Source: Croceimicrobium sp965658275
GTDB taxonomy: Bacteria > Bacteroidota > Bacteroidia > Flavobacteriales > Schleiferiaceae
Direction of reading: 5' to 3'
NCBI GenBank assembly: GCA_965658275.1
Contig: CBFHRN010000008.1
Span: forward strand, 1 to 54,377
DNA length: 54,377 nucleotides
Part shown: positions 1 to 8,729 of the stretch, one piece after another
Position numbering within the stretch: the first letter of the stretch is position 1
Layout of the letters: every line of letters begins with the position of its first letter
Notes under the pieces: model-generated
The model's database searches: none
The model's input: the letters and a program-made list of their open reading frames with translations, nothing else
Told to the model about the DNA's origin: nothing
Program-made: the position numbers and the translations under genes

Positions 1-1
1 T

Positions 2-868
2 CGGGATTTGATGGATTTAGCCTTGTTTGGGAATGCCCAAAAGGCCGGTATGGAGCTTAGCGACCTAAATATCGATTATCAGTCATGGTTTTACAGTGGT
101 CTAGGTTTTCAATTTGGATTCTTAGTTGATACCGTGCCCTTGTCTCTTGGACTTAGCTTTATTGGAGTTCACAATTACCAATCGATTCAAGCGCAGGTAA
201 ATCGACTATTTACGGCTACAAATGGCTCGTACATAGACTTCAAGGGAAATTATAATTACCTAAGCACTACCGGGCAGTCTACAATTGCCTTGGAGGGTCT
301 AGGTTTAGCCTTTTCATTGGCTACAGAGGAGCAATGGTTTAAGCATAGAATAAGTTTTAAGATTCAGGATTTTGGTTTTGCTTTTATGTCTGACCTCAAT
401 CAAGTTAGACGCGATAGTAGCTTTAGATACACAGGAATACGGATCCCACGACTATTAAGTGGGGAAGAGGCTTTTGTAGAAGAGCAAGGGGATAGTATAA
501 TTGGTGGCTTGGCGGGCTCGAAATCCGTTGGTAATTGGCAATTGTTGCCCTTTCGGCTTCTAGTAGACTATGGTTACAGTTGGGATAGGTTTGAGCGCCA
601 AAGTTTAGGTCTTAGCTTTGATTACATTCATATCCCAGGCTATCATATAAAAAGTCAGATCTATTATCAATATCATTTAGAAAAACTTAAGTTGAGAAGT
701 ACTGTGGGTTACGGAGGCTTTAGAGCTTGGCACCTCGATATTAGCGCTAGATGGACATTCGCTAAATATTGGCAGCTGAATATCAATTGGCTCAATGTTC
801 CCGGTTTATTGCTACCGGATGACTTTAGTGGCACCGGAATTACTCTAGCTGTACGTTATTATTTATGA
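2..868 (+). CDS. Outer-membrane beta-barrel-like protein, 5' end missing
   Basis: The reading frame is open to the left edge of the window, so the N-terminus and any signal peptide are missing; about 289 residues are visible. The sequence is rich in alternating aromatic/polar strands (for example GYGGFRAWHLDISARW and a final ITLAVRYYL). The terminal aromatic-containing strand and beta-rich pattern are what an outer-membrane barrel of Bacteroidota shows. It resembles the broad DUF5723-type group, but I cannot name a family firmly. Its stop overlaps the start of the next gene (ATGATGA), so the two are translationally coupled and probably share an envelope job. The function is unknown. Confidence 0.6.
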   Translation, partial: RDLMDLALFGNAQKAGMELSDLNIDYQSWFYSGLGFQFGFLVDTVPLSLGLSFIGVHNYQSIQAQVNRLFTATNGSYIDFKGNYNYLSTTGQSTIALEGLGLAFSLATEEQWFKHRISFKIQDFGFAFMSDLNQVRRDSSFRYTGIRIPRLLSGEEAFVEEQGDSIIGGLAGSKSVGNWQLLPFRLLVDYGYSWDRFERQSLGLSFDYIHIPGYHIKSQIYYQYHLEKLKLRSTVGYGGFRAWHLDISARWTFAKYWQLNINWLNVPGLLLPDDFSGTGITLAVRYYL

Positions 869-2481
869 TGAATCGTTTAGTTATACTTCTAGTATTAGCT
901 CTCGCACTTATATCATGTCAGGAAGCTCCTCCTCGCGATGCGACTACTGTTTTTAGCTATAATGAAAGTGCAGGGGTAAGTAGTTTGGATCCCGCCTTTG
1001 CTCGTAATCAAGCAAATATTTGGGTTTGTCATCAATTATTTAGCAATCTGGTAAAGATGAACGATAAGCTAGAGGTGGAGCCAGATTTAGCTAAGTATTG
1101 GGAAGTTCTGGACTCTGGTAAAACCTATCGATTTACGCTAAGAAACGATGTCTTGTTTTGGGATGATCCATGCTTTGAAAATGGTCAAGGAAGAAAACTT
1201 ACTGCTGGTGATGTAAAGTGGTCTCTGGAGCGTTTGCAAGACCCTGATTTAGCGGCTCCTGGAGCATGGGTCTTAAACCAAGTACATTCTATTAAAACGC
1301 CTTCAGATTCTGTTATAGAGATTCATTTAAGCAAAGCTTTTGCTCCTTTTTTAGGAATTCTTAGTATGAAGTATTGCTCGGTTCTTGCGCCTGAAGCCTC
1401 TGCCTATTATGGTAAGGCGATAGGCGAACATCCGGTAGGGACTGGTCCCTTTTATTTAAAACTTTGGTTGCCGAATGAGCGGATGGTTCTTCGTCGGAAT
1501 CCCAATTATTATGAAAAAGATACAGATGGGAATTCGTTGCCCTATCTGGAAGCGGCCGTCATTAGTTTTATTAGCGATAAGCAATCTGCCTTCTTAGAGT
1601 TTTTAAAGGGTGGGATTGATTTTATCTCAGGGTTGGACGCTTCTTATAAAGATGAGCTTTTAGATCAAGAGGGAAACTTGCAATCTAAGTATCAAGATAA
1701 ATTGAACGTTTTTAGACAGGCCTATTTAAATACGGAGTATTTGGCTTTTTACGTAGACTCCAATGCAAGCCATCCAGATTCTAAATATTGGTCAAATAAG
1801 CATTTGAGACAGGCTCTGAATTACAGTTTTGACCGCAGGAAAATGCTTAAGTACTTGAGGAATAATATAGGTGAGCCAGCGGAGTTAGGCATGATTCCTA
1901 AAGGACTTCCCAGTTATAAATCGGACGCTAACTATGGCTATAATTACAATCCGGCCAAGGCAGATTCCTTGCTGGAGTTAGCAGGTTATCCTAAAGGGGA
2001 AGGGCTCCCTGAGCTGCTTCTTCAAACAAATTCGAGTTATTTAGACCTATGCGAATACTTGCAGGGAGAAGCATCTAAGCTTGGCTTTAAGATTAAAGTG
2101 GAATTGAGTCCGCCTTCTACTTTGAGACAGTCCATGGCCACAGGGAAATCTCCTTTTTTCAGGGCTTCGTGGATTGCAGATTATCCTGATGGAGAGAATT
2201 ATTTATCGCTATTCTACAGTGCTAACCTCGCGCCTGAAGGACCTAATTACAGCCATTTTTACCACCCGCAATTTGATCGGTGGTATCGAGAGGCCAGTAT
2301 TGAAACCTCAGACTCTTTGAGGCAATTACTGTATCGGAAGATGGATAGCTTGGTGATGGAAGAAGCACCCGTGGTACCCTTGTACTACGATCAAGTATTA
2401 CGTTTTTATCCTAAAGAGATACGAGGCTTAGAGGGAAATGCTTTAAACCTGCTCGATTTAAGAAGGGTTCAAAAGAACTAG
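865..2481 (+). CDS. ABC-type solute-binding lipoprotein, family 5 (peptide/nickel type)
   Basis: A 538-residue protein. The N-terminus is a lipoprotein signal with lipobox LISC at about residues 15-18, so the mature protein should be anchored in a membrane facing the periplasm. The body has family 5 binding-protein hallmarks: an early DPAFARNQ region, EPDLAKYWEV, and the segment HPVGTGPFYLKLW followed by RRNPNYYEKD. Family members bind oligopeptides, nickel or heme for ABC importers; the ligand cannot be told here. No permease or ATPase gene is next to it, so it is an orphan binding protein whose partner must be elsewhere. Two ATG codons (865 and 868) are possible starts. It ends in a four-base convergent overlap with the antiporter gene. 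Confidence 0.85.
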   Translation: MMNRLVILLVLALALISCQEAPPRDATTVFSYNESAGVSSLDPAFARNQANIWVCHQLFSNLVKMNDKLEVEPDLAKYWEVLDSGKTYRFTLRNDVLFWDDPCFENGQGRKLTAGDVKWSLERLQDPDLAAPGAWVLNQVHSIKTPSDSVIEIHLSKAFAPFLGILSMKYCSVLAPEASAYYGKAIGEHPVGTGPFYLKLWLPNERMVLRRNPNYYEKDTDGNSLPYLEAAVISFISDKQSAFLEFLKGGIDFISGLDASYKDELLDQEGNLQSKYQDKLNVFRQAYLNTEYLAFYVDSNASHPDSKYWSNKHLRQALNYSFDRRKMLKYLRNNIGEPAELGMIPKGLPSYKSDANYGYNYNPAKADSLLELAGYPKGEGLPELLLQTNSSYLDLCEYLQGEASKLGFKIKVELSPPSTLRQSMATGKSPFFRASWIADYPDGENYLSLFYSANLAPEGPNYSHFYHPQFDRWYREASIETSDSLRQLLYRKMDSLVMEEAPVVPLYYDQVLRFYPKEIRGLEGNALNLLDLRRVQKN

Positions 2482-3920
2482 TCTTTGGAAACCAGTTTAC
2501 GTATTTTGATACCAAAAGCCGCGTAAATCAAGGTCATAATCGGGCTCAAGTAATTGAAAAAGGCGTAAGGAAGATAGGCCATGGTATCCACCCCTAAAAC
2601 TCCACTCTGGTACGCACCACAAGTGTTGTGAGGTACTAAAACAGATGTAACCGTTCCGCTATCCTCTAAAGTTCGACTCAAATTTTCTGGGGCTAATCCC
2701 TTTTCTTCATAAGCCTCCTTAAACATTTTACCCGGTACCACTAATGCCAGGTATTGATCTCCCGCACTTACGTTCATAAAGGCTGTAGTTCCTACCGTGG
2801 TCGCTACAAGAGAAAAAGTTCCCTTTGCTAGTTTTAATAGGGCGCTGCTAATGCGGTGTAAAAAACCAGTTGCTTCCATACTTCCTCCAAAGATCATGGC
2901 CGCAATGATTAGCCACACCGTAGACATCATACCAGCCATTCCACCAGAGCTTAATAATTCTTTCAGAACAGGATGGCTGGCAGGGTAGGACAACTCAACG
3001 GTCAGGGCATTCATTAAAATACGATAGTAATCAGCTATTCCGGAGCCACCAGCTAATCCTATCAACAGATCGTTTTGAAAAAGGATAGCGAAAAGTACAC
3101 CTAAAAGGGTTCCCATCAATAGGGCTGGAATGGCAGGTACTTTTTTTACGATAAGGGCAATGACCAAAATAGGAACTAAGAATAACCAAAGATTTAAATT
3201 GAAATTGGCCGCTAACTCTTGCATGATACTATCTACACTTCCGATTTGACCTACTGCATCATTAAAAAACCCAATCAAAGCGAAGAGAACTAATGCAATG
3301 ATAAAGGAAGGTAAGGTGGTATATAACATATACCGAATGTGTGTGAATAAATCGGTTCCGGCTACTGCAGGAGCAAGGTTAGTAGTATCTGACATTGGGG
3401 AAAGTTTATCTCCAAAATAAGCGCCTGATATAACTGCCCCGGCTACAATAGCTTCATTCATGCCAAGTGCTTGCCCAATCCCTACTAAGGCAATTCCAAC
3501 GGTGGCGGAGGTGCTCCAGCTGCTACCCGTGGCTAATGAGACCATTGCGCAAATTATAGCGGTAGCTGGCAAAAAAATAGCCGGACTTAAAATCATAAGG
3601 CCGTAATAGACCATTGCTGGAACAATGCCAGAGATCATCCATGAACCTGCTAATGCTCCAATTAGTAAGATGATTATAATTGCGCCGGCAGTATCGCCAA
3701 TAGACTTCTCGATACCCAATAAAATATCTTTCCATTTAGTTCCTCTGTATATACCTAAAGCCGATGTAATAGCGGCACTTAGAATTAAGATGAACTGATT
3801 GGAGCCACTAAGGGCATCATCTCCAAAAACTCCTATAACGTTTATTGAAAGCAGACCAATTAGAAAAATAATTGGCATTAAAGCGATACCTAAGGGAACT
3901 GTTTTACTCTCGTCATGCAT
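2478..3920 (-). CDS. nhaC: Na+/H+ antiporter, NhaC family
   Basis: A 480-residue polytopic inner-membrane protein with about 11-12 hydrophobic segments. NhaC members exchange cytoplasmic Na+ for external H+ and support pH and sodium homeostasis. Visible family signatures are the GSSWSTSATVG stretch and the ISGAYFGDKLSPMSDTTNLAP motif near the middle, repeated weakly in the second half (NVSAGDQYLALVVPG, followed by LEDSGTVTSVLVPHNTCG), which fits the inverted repeat of this superfamily. The length is normal. It lies 36 bases downstream of the Maf gene and may be the last gene of that minus-strand operon. A marine habitat would fit, but this is inference. Confidence 0.92.
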   Translation of the reverse strand: MHDESKTVPLGIALMPIIFLIGLLSINVIGVFGDDALSGSNQFILILSAAITSALGIYRGTKWKDILLGIEKSIGDTAGAIIIILLIGALAGSWMISGIVPAMVYYGLMILSPAIFLPATAIICAMVSLATGSSWSTSATVGIALVGIGQALGMNEAIVAGAVISGAYFGDKLSPMSDTTNLAPAVAGTDLFTHIRYMLYTTLPSFIIALVLFALIGFFNDAVGQIGSVDSIMQELAANFNLNLWLFLVPILVIALIVKKVPAIPALLMGTLLGVLFAILFQNDLLIGLAGGSGIADYYRILMNALTVELSYPASHPVLKELLSSGGMAGMMSTVWLIIAAMIFGGSMEATGFLHRISSALLKLAKGTFSLVATTVGTTAFMNVSAGDQYLALVVPGKMFKEAYEEKGLAPENLSRTLEDSGTVTSVLVPHNTCGAYQSGVLGVDTMAYLPYAFFNYLSPIMTLIYAAFGIKIRKLVSKD

Positions 3921-3956
3921 ATGGCCCGTGATATTACAAAATATTCAGAGAAAGAC

Positions 3957-4535
3957 TTACCAATTACGGAGGGCATCTGAAATGAGGTGGCAGGGAAGTC
4001 CCATTACCGTGAAAAACGATCCGTGGATAGATTCGATACCAATCATTCCAATCCATTCTTGGATGCCATAGGCTCCGGCCTTGTCAAAGGGCTTAAACTC
4101 TTGAATGTAGTGCTCAATGGTGTGTAAGTCTAAATCCTTGAATTGAACTTCAGTTTTATCATTCACTAACAGCGTCTTTGAGCTATCGCCGATAAATAGT
4201 CCAGTTATCACTTCGTGCTTTTTACCAGATAGTGCCGACAGCATTTCTCTAGCTTCTTCCATGCTACCTGCCTTTTCCAAAGATTTTCCTTCCAGCCAAA
4301 CCACCGTGTCTGAGCAAATTAGGATTTCATCTTTTTCCAATTGATCTAAAAGGGTCTTCGCTTTTTCATAGGCTAAATACTCGGCAATGGCAGCTCCTTT
4401 TAAATGAGAAGGGTATACTTCATTTAAATCAGCAGCCAGCTGACGGAAATTAAGTCCCATCTCTCTAAGCAGCTGCGCTCTGCGTGGGGACTTAGACCCC
4501 AACAAAATTTTCCTTTTTTGCCAATCTAGCCCCAT
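3957..4535 (-). CDS. maf: Maf-like nucleoside triphosphate pyrophosphatase
   Basis: A 192-residue cytoplasmic enzyme of the Maf/HAM1 house-cleaning group, which hydrolyses non-canonical or dTTP/UTP-type nucleotides to the monophosphate plus pyrophosphate. The N-terminal LLGSKSPRRAQLL motif is the Maf phosphate-binding signature (S-x-S-x-R-R), and CSDTVVWLEGK carries the conserved catalytic Asp. A later AYGIQEWIG segment matches the family's GxAGAYGIQ region. The start ATG at 4535 overlaps the end of the upstream prenyltransferase gene by ten bases, indicating coupled translation. Substrate preference (YhdE-like dTTP/UTP against YceF-like m7GTP) is inferred as dTTP/UTP type and not proven. Confidence 0.9.
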   Translation of the reverse strand: MGLDWQKRKILLGSKSPRRAQLLREMGLNFRQLAADLNEVYPSHLKGAAIAEYLAYEKAKTLLDQLEKDEILICSDTVVWLEGKSLEKAGSMEEAREMLSALSGKKHEVITGLFIGDSSKTLLVNDKTEVQFKDLDLHTIEHYIQEFKPFDKAGAYGIQEWIGMIGIESIHGSFFTVMGLPCHLISDALRNW

Positions 4536-5479
4536 TGATAAATTAAGGATAAGGTGAAAAAGGGCATGCTTAAAATTCCTAATAGCATTAACAGCTTCAA
4601 GGAGGTGCTAAGGTGGTGGTAATCCTTTGCCTGGTCGGCCGACCAAAGTTTAAGAAGTATATAAACTGCCGGTAAAATGATAGCTATTATCACATAAAAT
4701 GATGAGCTTTTATCGTACATCCAAGTTCCTCCTACATAAAGGGCTAATGCAGCGATTAAAATCAAAAGAAGAATGCTAATTACGAGTTTATAGGATTTCA
4801 CAGACAATTGAATAGCCAAGGTTTTATAAGCGGCTTTTTCATCTCCATCCTTGTCCTCAGCATCCTTGATTAATTCACGAATTAAGGTGGTCCAGAATGC
4901 GAATGATGCATAGGCAATAATTACTTCAAAACTTTGTCTGACCTGCTCGCCATTTGAAGCATTTGCTGCTGGTAGAATATCAAATATGGCCACTAAAAAA
5001 ATAGGCATGGCACCTAAAAAGCTTACCAATACATTTCCAAGAACAGGCCTTTTTTTCAAGTCATTTGCATAAAGAAATAACAGTATCGAAGCTAAAGGAG
5101 CAACAAGCCATAAATTCTCTAGATCAACGTAATCACCTAGAAAATAAGCCGTTATAATAGCGCTAATAACAATAATGTAATAAAGGTGCCAGGCTGTATT
5201 GATAGAAATACTTTTCCCAATAGTAATGCGATGTGGTTTATTGTAATTATCAGCTTCTAGGTCAAATATGTCGTTAACTATATAGCCCCCTGCTGCTAGT
5301 AAAACTGAGCATAAAACCCCAATATTATAATGAAAACTGTCCAAAGCATGAGGAAGATTTAAAGGTATAATTAGGCTGTAGCGAATCAAGTACTGAATAA
5401 AGGCTATCATCAATAGATTCGGCCAGCGCATTAATTTGAAAAGAGCGATTACCATGCGAAATCTTCTTCGAGCATCCAA
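4526..5479 (-). CDS. UbiA-family prenyltransferase
   Basis: A 317-residue membrane protein with about nine helices. UbiA enzymes transfer an isoprenoid diphosphate to an acceptor in the membrane. The first Asp-rich motif is NDIFDLEADNYNKPHR (about residues 70-85) and the second is LIKDAEDKDGDEKAAYKTLA (about 205-225); both bind the Mg-diphosphate. Bacteroidota homologues are often named geranylgeranylglycerol-phosphate geranylgeranyltransferase or a menaquinone-type enzyme, but the acceptor is not evident from sequence. An internal ATG at 5455 is an alternative start that would remove most of the 31-base overlap with the upstream phosphatase gene. It sits in an overlapping operon with the HAD and Maf genes. 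Confidence 0.85.
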   Translation of the reverse strand: MDARRRFRMVIALFKLMRWPNLLMIAFIQYLIRYSLIIPLNLPHALDSFHYNIGVLCSVLLAAGGYIVNDIFDLEADNYNKPHRITIGKSISINTAWHLYYIIVISAIITAYFLGDYVDLENLWLVAPLASILLFLYANDLKKRPVLGNVLVSFLGAMPIFLVAIFDILPAANASNGEQVRQSFEVIIAYASFAFWTTLIRELIKDAEDKDGDEKAAYKTLAIQLSVKSYKLVISILLLILIAALALYVGGTWMYDKSSSFYVIIAIILPAVYILLKLWSADQAKDYHHLSTSLKLLMLLGILSMPFFTLSLIYQWG

Positions 5480-5982
5480 TTGTCTTGAAGCTTTAGGGTT
5501 TGTTCAATAACATCACGGACACATCCATGACCCCCCGGTAGCGGAGAAACATAATCGGCTATGGACCGTATTTCTGGTGAGGCGTTTTGAGGGCTACAAC
5601 CTACGCCTGCTGCCTCGATAAGGTGATAGTCTGGAATATCATCACCCATGTAAAGGATATTCTTTTCTTCAAGACCTCTATGCTCATATACTGCTAGTAG
5701 GTCTTTCCAAGCATCCATTTTATGACTGGCCCTCATATAAATATCAGTGATTCCCAACTTTTGCAGCACAGATTTCACCCCATCGCAATGTCCACCGGAA
5801 ATGATGCCTACTATATATCCTTTTTTTATAGCCAATTGTATCGCATAGCCATCTTTGCTATTCAAGTTTCGAATGGGTTTACCATCTGCTCCAACTTGAA
5901 AAACGCCTGAGGTTAGAACCCCATCCATATCAAAAATAAAGGCCTTTATATCGTGTAATAACTCTTTATAATTTTTCTTCAT
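5449..5982 (-). CDS. KdsC-like HAD phosphatase
   Basis: A 177-residue HAD-IIIA hydrolase. The nucleophile motif FDMDGVLTSG (KdsC type DxDGVLTDG) lies at about residues 17-26, the motif II Ser is in GIISGGH, Lys is in ASHKMDAWKD, and the metal-binding GDDIPDYHLIEAAG follows. KdsC releases phosphate from 3-deoxy-D-manno-octulosonate 8-phosphate during LPS core synthesis, and this length and architecture fit that tetrameric family, although related sugar phosphatases look the same. It overlaps its neighbours on both sides, so it is part of the tightly packed minus-strand operon starting with the DUF2520 gene. Confidence 0.85.
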   Translation of the reverse strand: MKKNYKELLHDIKAFIFDMDGVLTSGVFQVGADGKPIRNLNSKDGYAIQLAIKKGYIVGIISGGHCDGVKSVLQKLGITDIYMRASHKMDAWKDLLAVYEHRGLEEKNILYMGDDIPDYHLIEAAGVGCSPQNASPEIRSIADYVSPLPGGHGCVRDVIEQTLKLQDNWMLEEDFAW

Positions 5983-6712
5983 GGGTCTTTTGAATAAGGT
6001 TACTAAGGCTTTTGTATAAAGCCTGGTATGAAGCTTCTTTAATTTGTTTTAAATGATTTTCTATAGTTTGCTGGTCTCCCCGAACCGCTGGTCCGGTTTG
6101 CTTTAGCGCTGGGTCCAATTGGCTCTCTAAGCCCTTCAAATGCTGCAGTAATAGAGGTTTGAGTATTTCAAAATCAATGTTTTCTTCCTTTAGGGTATTC
6201 CAGGCCCAATGGTATAAATGATTGCTAAAATTTTGACTTATCACGGCTGCTAAATGAATCTTTGCTCTTGCCGAACTATTTAGAAAACGGTAGTTTAATT
6301 GTATTCTTTGGGCAAAGGACCTAAGCTCATCCACATCTTTTTCGTTCTTCGCTTCCAAGCAAAAGGGTATCGTATTTAGATTAAAACTCGAATCAGATTT
6401 AATGCTCATTAAAGGGTAAAAAATGGCGCTTCGGTCATGTTTAGTATGAATTGCCTCAATTGAAACGGTGCCCGAACTATGGGCCATGATACCTCTAGTT
6501 ACAGGTAAAGATGCGGAAAGCGCTTCTATCGAGTCGTCAGGAACAGTTAATAGACTCAGATCAAAATCTCCATCATAGTCCTCCAGGCTAGCGCATTCTT
6601 CTTTTCGAGCCTTTCGGCTGAAGCGAAGAACCTCAAGGCCCTTTTCTTCAAACCGTCTAGCGAGAAAGCTTCCTACGTTACCATAACCAATAATGGCCAT
6701 TCTTTTTATCAT
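5966..6712 (-). CDS. Rossmann-fold DUF2520 protein
   Basis: A 248-residue protein with an N-terminal NAD(P)-binding fold: IIGYGNVGSFLARRFEEKG is the glycine-rich nucleotide loop, and SLLTVPDDSIEAL and MAHSSGTVSIEAI follow the pattern of F420-dependent NADP oxidoreductase-like proteins. The C-terminal half (about 130-245) is the helical DUF2520 domain with HLAAVISQNFSNHLY. The reaction catalysed by the family is not established. It is the first gene of the minus-strand operon DUF2520-KdsC-UbiA-Maf, a grouping I recall as common in Bacteroidota. A near-match promoter box lies four bases upstream of the ATG. Confidence 0.82.
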   Translation of the reverse strand: MIKRMAIIGYGNVGSFLARRFEEKGLEVLRFSRKARKEECASLEDYDGDFDLSLLTVPDDSIEALSASLPVTRGIMAHSSGTVSIEAIHTKHDRSAIFYPLMSIKSDSSFNLNTIPFCLEAKNEKDVDELRSFAQRIQLNYRFLNSSARAKIHLAAVISQNFSNHLYHWAWNTLKEENIDFEILKPLLLQHLKGLESQLDPALKQTGPAVRGDQQTIENHLKQIKEASYQALYKSLSNLIQKTHEEKL

Positions 6713-6716
6713 GGCG

Positions 6717-6724
6717 TAAAGCTA
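6717..6724 (-). promoter_or_regulatory. Possible -7 promoter box, one mismatch
   Basis: Read on the minus strand this is TAGCTTTA, one base off the Bacteroidota -7 consensus TAnnTTTG. It ends four bases before the ATG of the DUF2520 gene, the same spacing as several exact boxes in this window. It is weak on its own. Confidence 0.3.
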
Positions 6725-6761
6725 AGAATCAAGAGCGAATTCAGTTGTGCGAAATTCTTTC

Positions 6762-6769
6762 TAAATTTG
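6762..6769 (+). promoter_or_regulatory. TAnnTTTG promoter box for the PKD/CHU_C gene
   Basis: TAAATTTG exactly matches the Bacteroidota -7 consensus and lies 16 bases before the ATG at 6786. No convincing -33 TTG is visible at the expected distance. Confidence 0.55.
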
Positions 6770-6785
6770 AAGCAACTCTGTTACT

Positions 6786-8729
6786 ATGAAAAAACTTCCC
6801 TTGTCTTCTCTGCGAATCCTATGCTTATTCGGTTTGTTATTTACTGGGCATTTACAATTAAGAGCGGCCCACTTAATAGGCGGAGAGATTACCTACGAAT
6901 GTCAAGGTAATAATCAGTACACGGTGTCCTTGCGGATTTACCGCGATTGTCAAGGGGGAGGGGCAGCCTTTGATAATAATGCTCGGGTAGCTATTTACGA
7001 TATCAATAATAATCTAATACGGACTTTGTTTATCGCTAGAGGTCCGATTGTTAGCTTGAATAATCTTAGCAGCGATACGTGCATCACGGTACCACCTAAC
7101 CTTTGTGTAGAATACACGGATTATGTGGATACTGTTACTCTACCACCTTTGTTGGGCGGCTATACCCTAGTGCATCAGCGTTGTTGTCGAAATGCGATTA
7201 TCGGAAATGTAACCAATCCTGGTAGTATCGGGAATACCTATTCGATCATGATTCCATCGATGGATACTACCTGTAACAGCTCACCTAAAATCGATGTGCC
7301 ACCCGACAATGTAATTTGCTTAAATCGTTCTGCAACCATTCCAATTTCGGTGACGGAGACGGATGGTGACTCTATTTCCTACGAGTTATGTCGGATTTAT
7401 GCAGGTGGTGGCTCATCGGGAGCAGGAGGAGGCAATTGTTTTGCTGTAATTCCAAATCCTCCATGTCCTCCGCCTTTTAGCCCGGTGAACTTTTCCAATC
7501 CCTTCACTTATCAAGATCCAATTCCTGCCAGTGTACCTTTCCGAATTGATGCTCAGACTGGCGTTATCACAGGAACGGCAAGCCAGCAAGGTATTTATGT
7601 TGCTGGTATTTGCATTAGTGAATGGAGAAATGGCCAAATCTTGAGTACAGTGCGTTTAGATTATCAATTTGCAGTAAGCAGCTGTCAAAAGAAAATTGAG
7701 AGCAATATGCGCACCCCGATAGAGGACCCAACAATTTTGTGTGATGGGCTTACGGTACAATTTGAAAATCAAACTGTGGGAGCCAATTCTGTTCTCTGGA
7801 ATTTCGGAGATCGAAATACCGTAACTGACACTTCCAGAGACTGGAATCCTAGCTATACCTATCCGGGTCCAGGTACCTATATGGTTACCCTCATCGCCAA
7901 TCCTGGTCAGGCTTGCAGTGATACGACCTTCGCTCCTTTTACAGTAAAACCACCCGTGGTACCTACTTTATTATGGGATGGTGTGCCTTGCTTTGAGGTG
8001 CAAAACTTAAGCTTTTCTACAGGGGGCAATTTACCGACTAATGGAAGGTATCGCTGGGACTTCGGAGATGATGCTGAAATTCCTTCCGTAAATGGTTTTG
8101 AGGCCTATGGTATTCGGTGGCAATCACCGGGTCTAAAGCCAGTTAAATTGACGGTTTCATGGGACTCTTGTTCCATTGAGTTAAATGATACCATAGATAT
8201 TTTGGAGAATTCGGTGTACGTAGAAGCTGGACCCGATACCAATGTGGCACGAGGGGAAATCCTTGGGCTAAGGGCTAATTTTGGTTATGGCTATTATTGG
8301 TACGCATCTTCGCCCATCGAAATTAATAATCCTTTTGCCCGGGAACCGCGACTTCGTTTTCGTGATCAAGACGATACCGTGACGGTTTATTTGCGTTTAA
8401 CGGATCAATATGGTTGCCAAGGTACAGACTCTCTAATGGTCTACCTATCCGACGATAGAGATCTTGCGGTTTACAACGTCATAACTCCGAATGGAGATGG
8501 ACTAAATGATTTCTTCGACTTATCCTATTTAAACCCGTCCAGCTCCTGTAAGCTGACAATAATCAACCGTTGGGGCTCGGAGGTTTATGTGGATGATAGT
8601 TACGCTAATGACTGGTTCGGAACCGATCAAGATGGTAATGTTTTACCTGACGGCACTTATTACTACATCCTTCAATGTGGATTTAAAGTGAAATCAACTG
8701 GGCCAATCAGCATTCTTGGCTTTCCTTAA
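6786..8729 (+). CDS. Secreted PKD-domain protein with gliding-motility/T9SS type B C-terminus
   Basis: A 647-residue exported protein. Residues 1-27 form a signal peptide ending near LQLRAAHL. An N-terminal region with paired cysteines (GGEITYECQ, VHQRCCRNAI) is a conserved adhesin-like module of Bacteroidota. A PKD domain lies at about 330-390 (LWNFGDRNT, then SYTYPGPGTYMVTL), with a second PKD-like segment at about 420-470 (RWDFGDD). The last 90 residues, from NVITPNGDGLNDFFDL through TIINRWGSEVY to LPDGTYYYIL, are the CHU_C domain used as a type B sorting signal by the type IX secretion system. The protein is probably displayed on the cell surface or released. Its stop overlaps the ccmF stop by four bases. 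Confidence 0.88.
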   Translation: MKKLPLSSLRILCLFGLLFTGHLQLRAAHLIGGEITYECQGNNQYTVSLRIYRDCQGGGAAFDNNARVAIYDINNNLIRTLFIARGPIVSLNNLSSDTCITVPPNLCVEYTDYVDTVTLPPLLGGYTLVHQRCCRNAIIGNVTNPGSIGNTYSIMIPSMDTTCNSSPKIDVPPDNVICLNRSATIPISVTETDGDSISYELCRIYAGGGSSGAGGGNCFAVIPNPPCPPPFSPVNFSNPFTYQDPIPASVPFRIDAQTGVITGTASQQGIYVAGICISEWRNGQILSTVRLDYQFAVSSCQKKIESNMRTPIEDPTILCDGLTVQFENQTVGANSVLWNFGDRNTVTDTSRDWNPSYTYPGPGTYMVTLIANPGQACSDTTFAPFTVKPPVVPTLLWDGVPCFEVQNLSFSTGGNLPTNGRYRWDFGDDAEIPSVNGFEAYGIRWQSPGLKPVKLTVSWDSCSIELNDTIDILENSVYVEAGPDTNVARGEILGLRANFGYGYYWYASSPIEINNPFAREPRLRFRDQDDTVTVYLRLTDQYGCQGTDSLMVYLSDDRDLAVYNVITPNGDGLNDFFDLSYLNPSSSCKLTIINRWGSEVYVDDSYANDWFGTDQDGNVLPDGTYYYILQCGFKVKSTGPISILGFP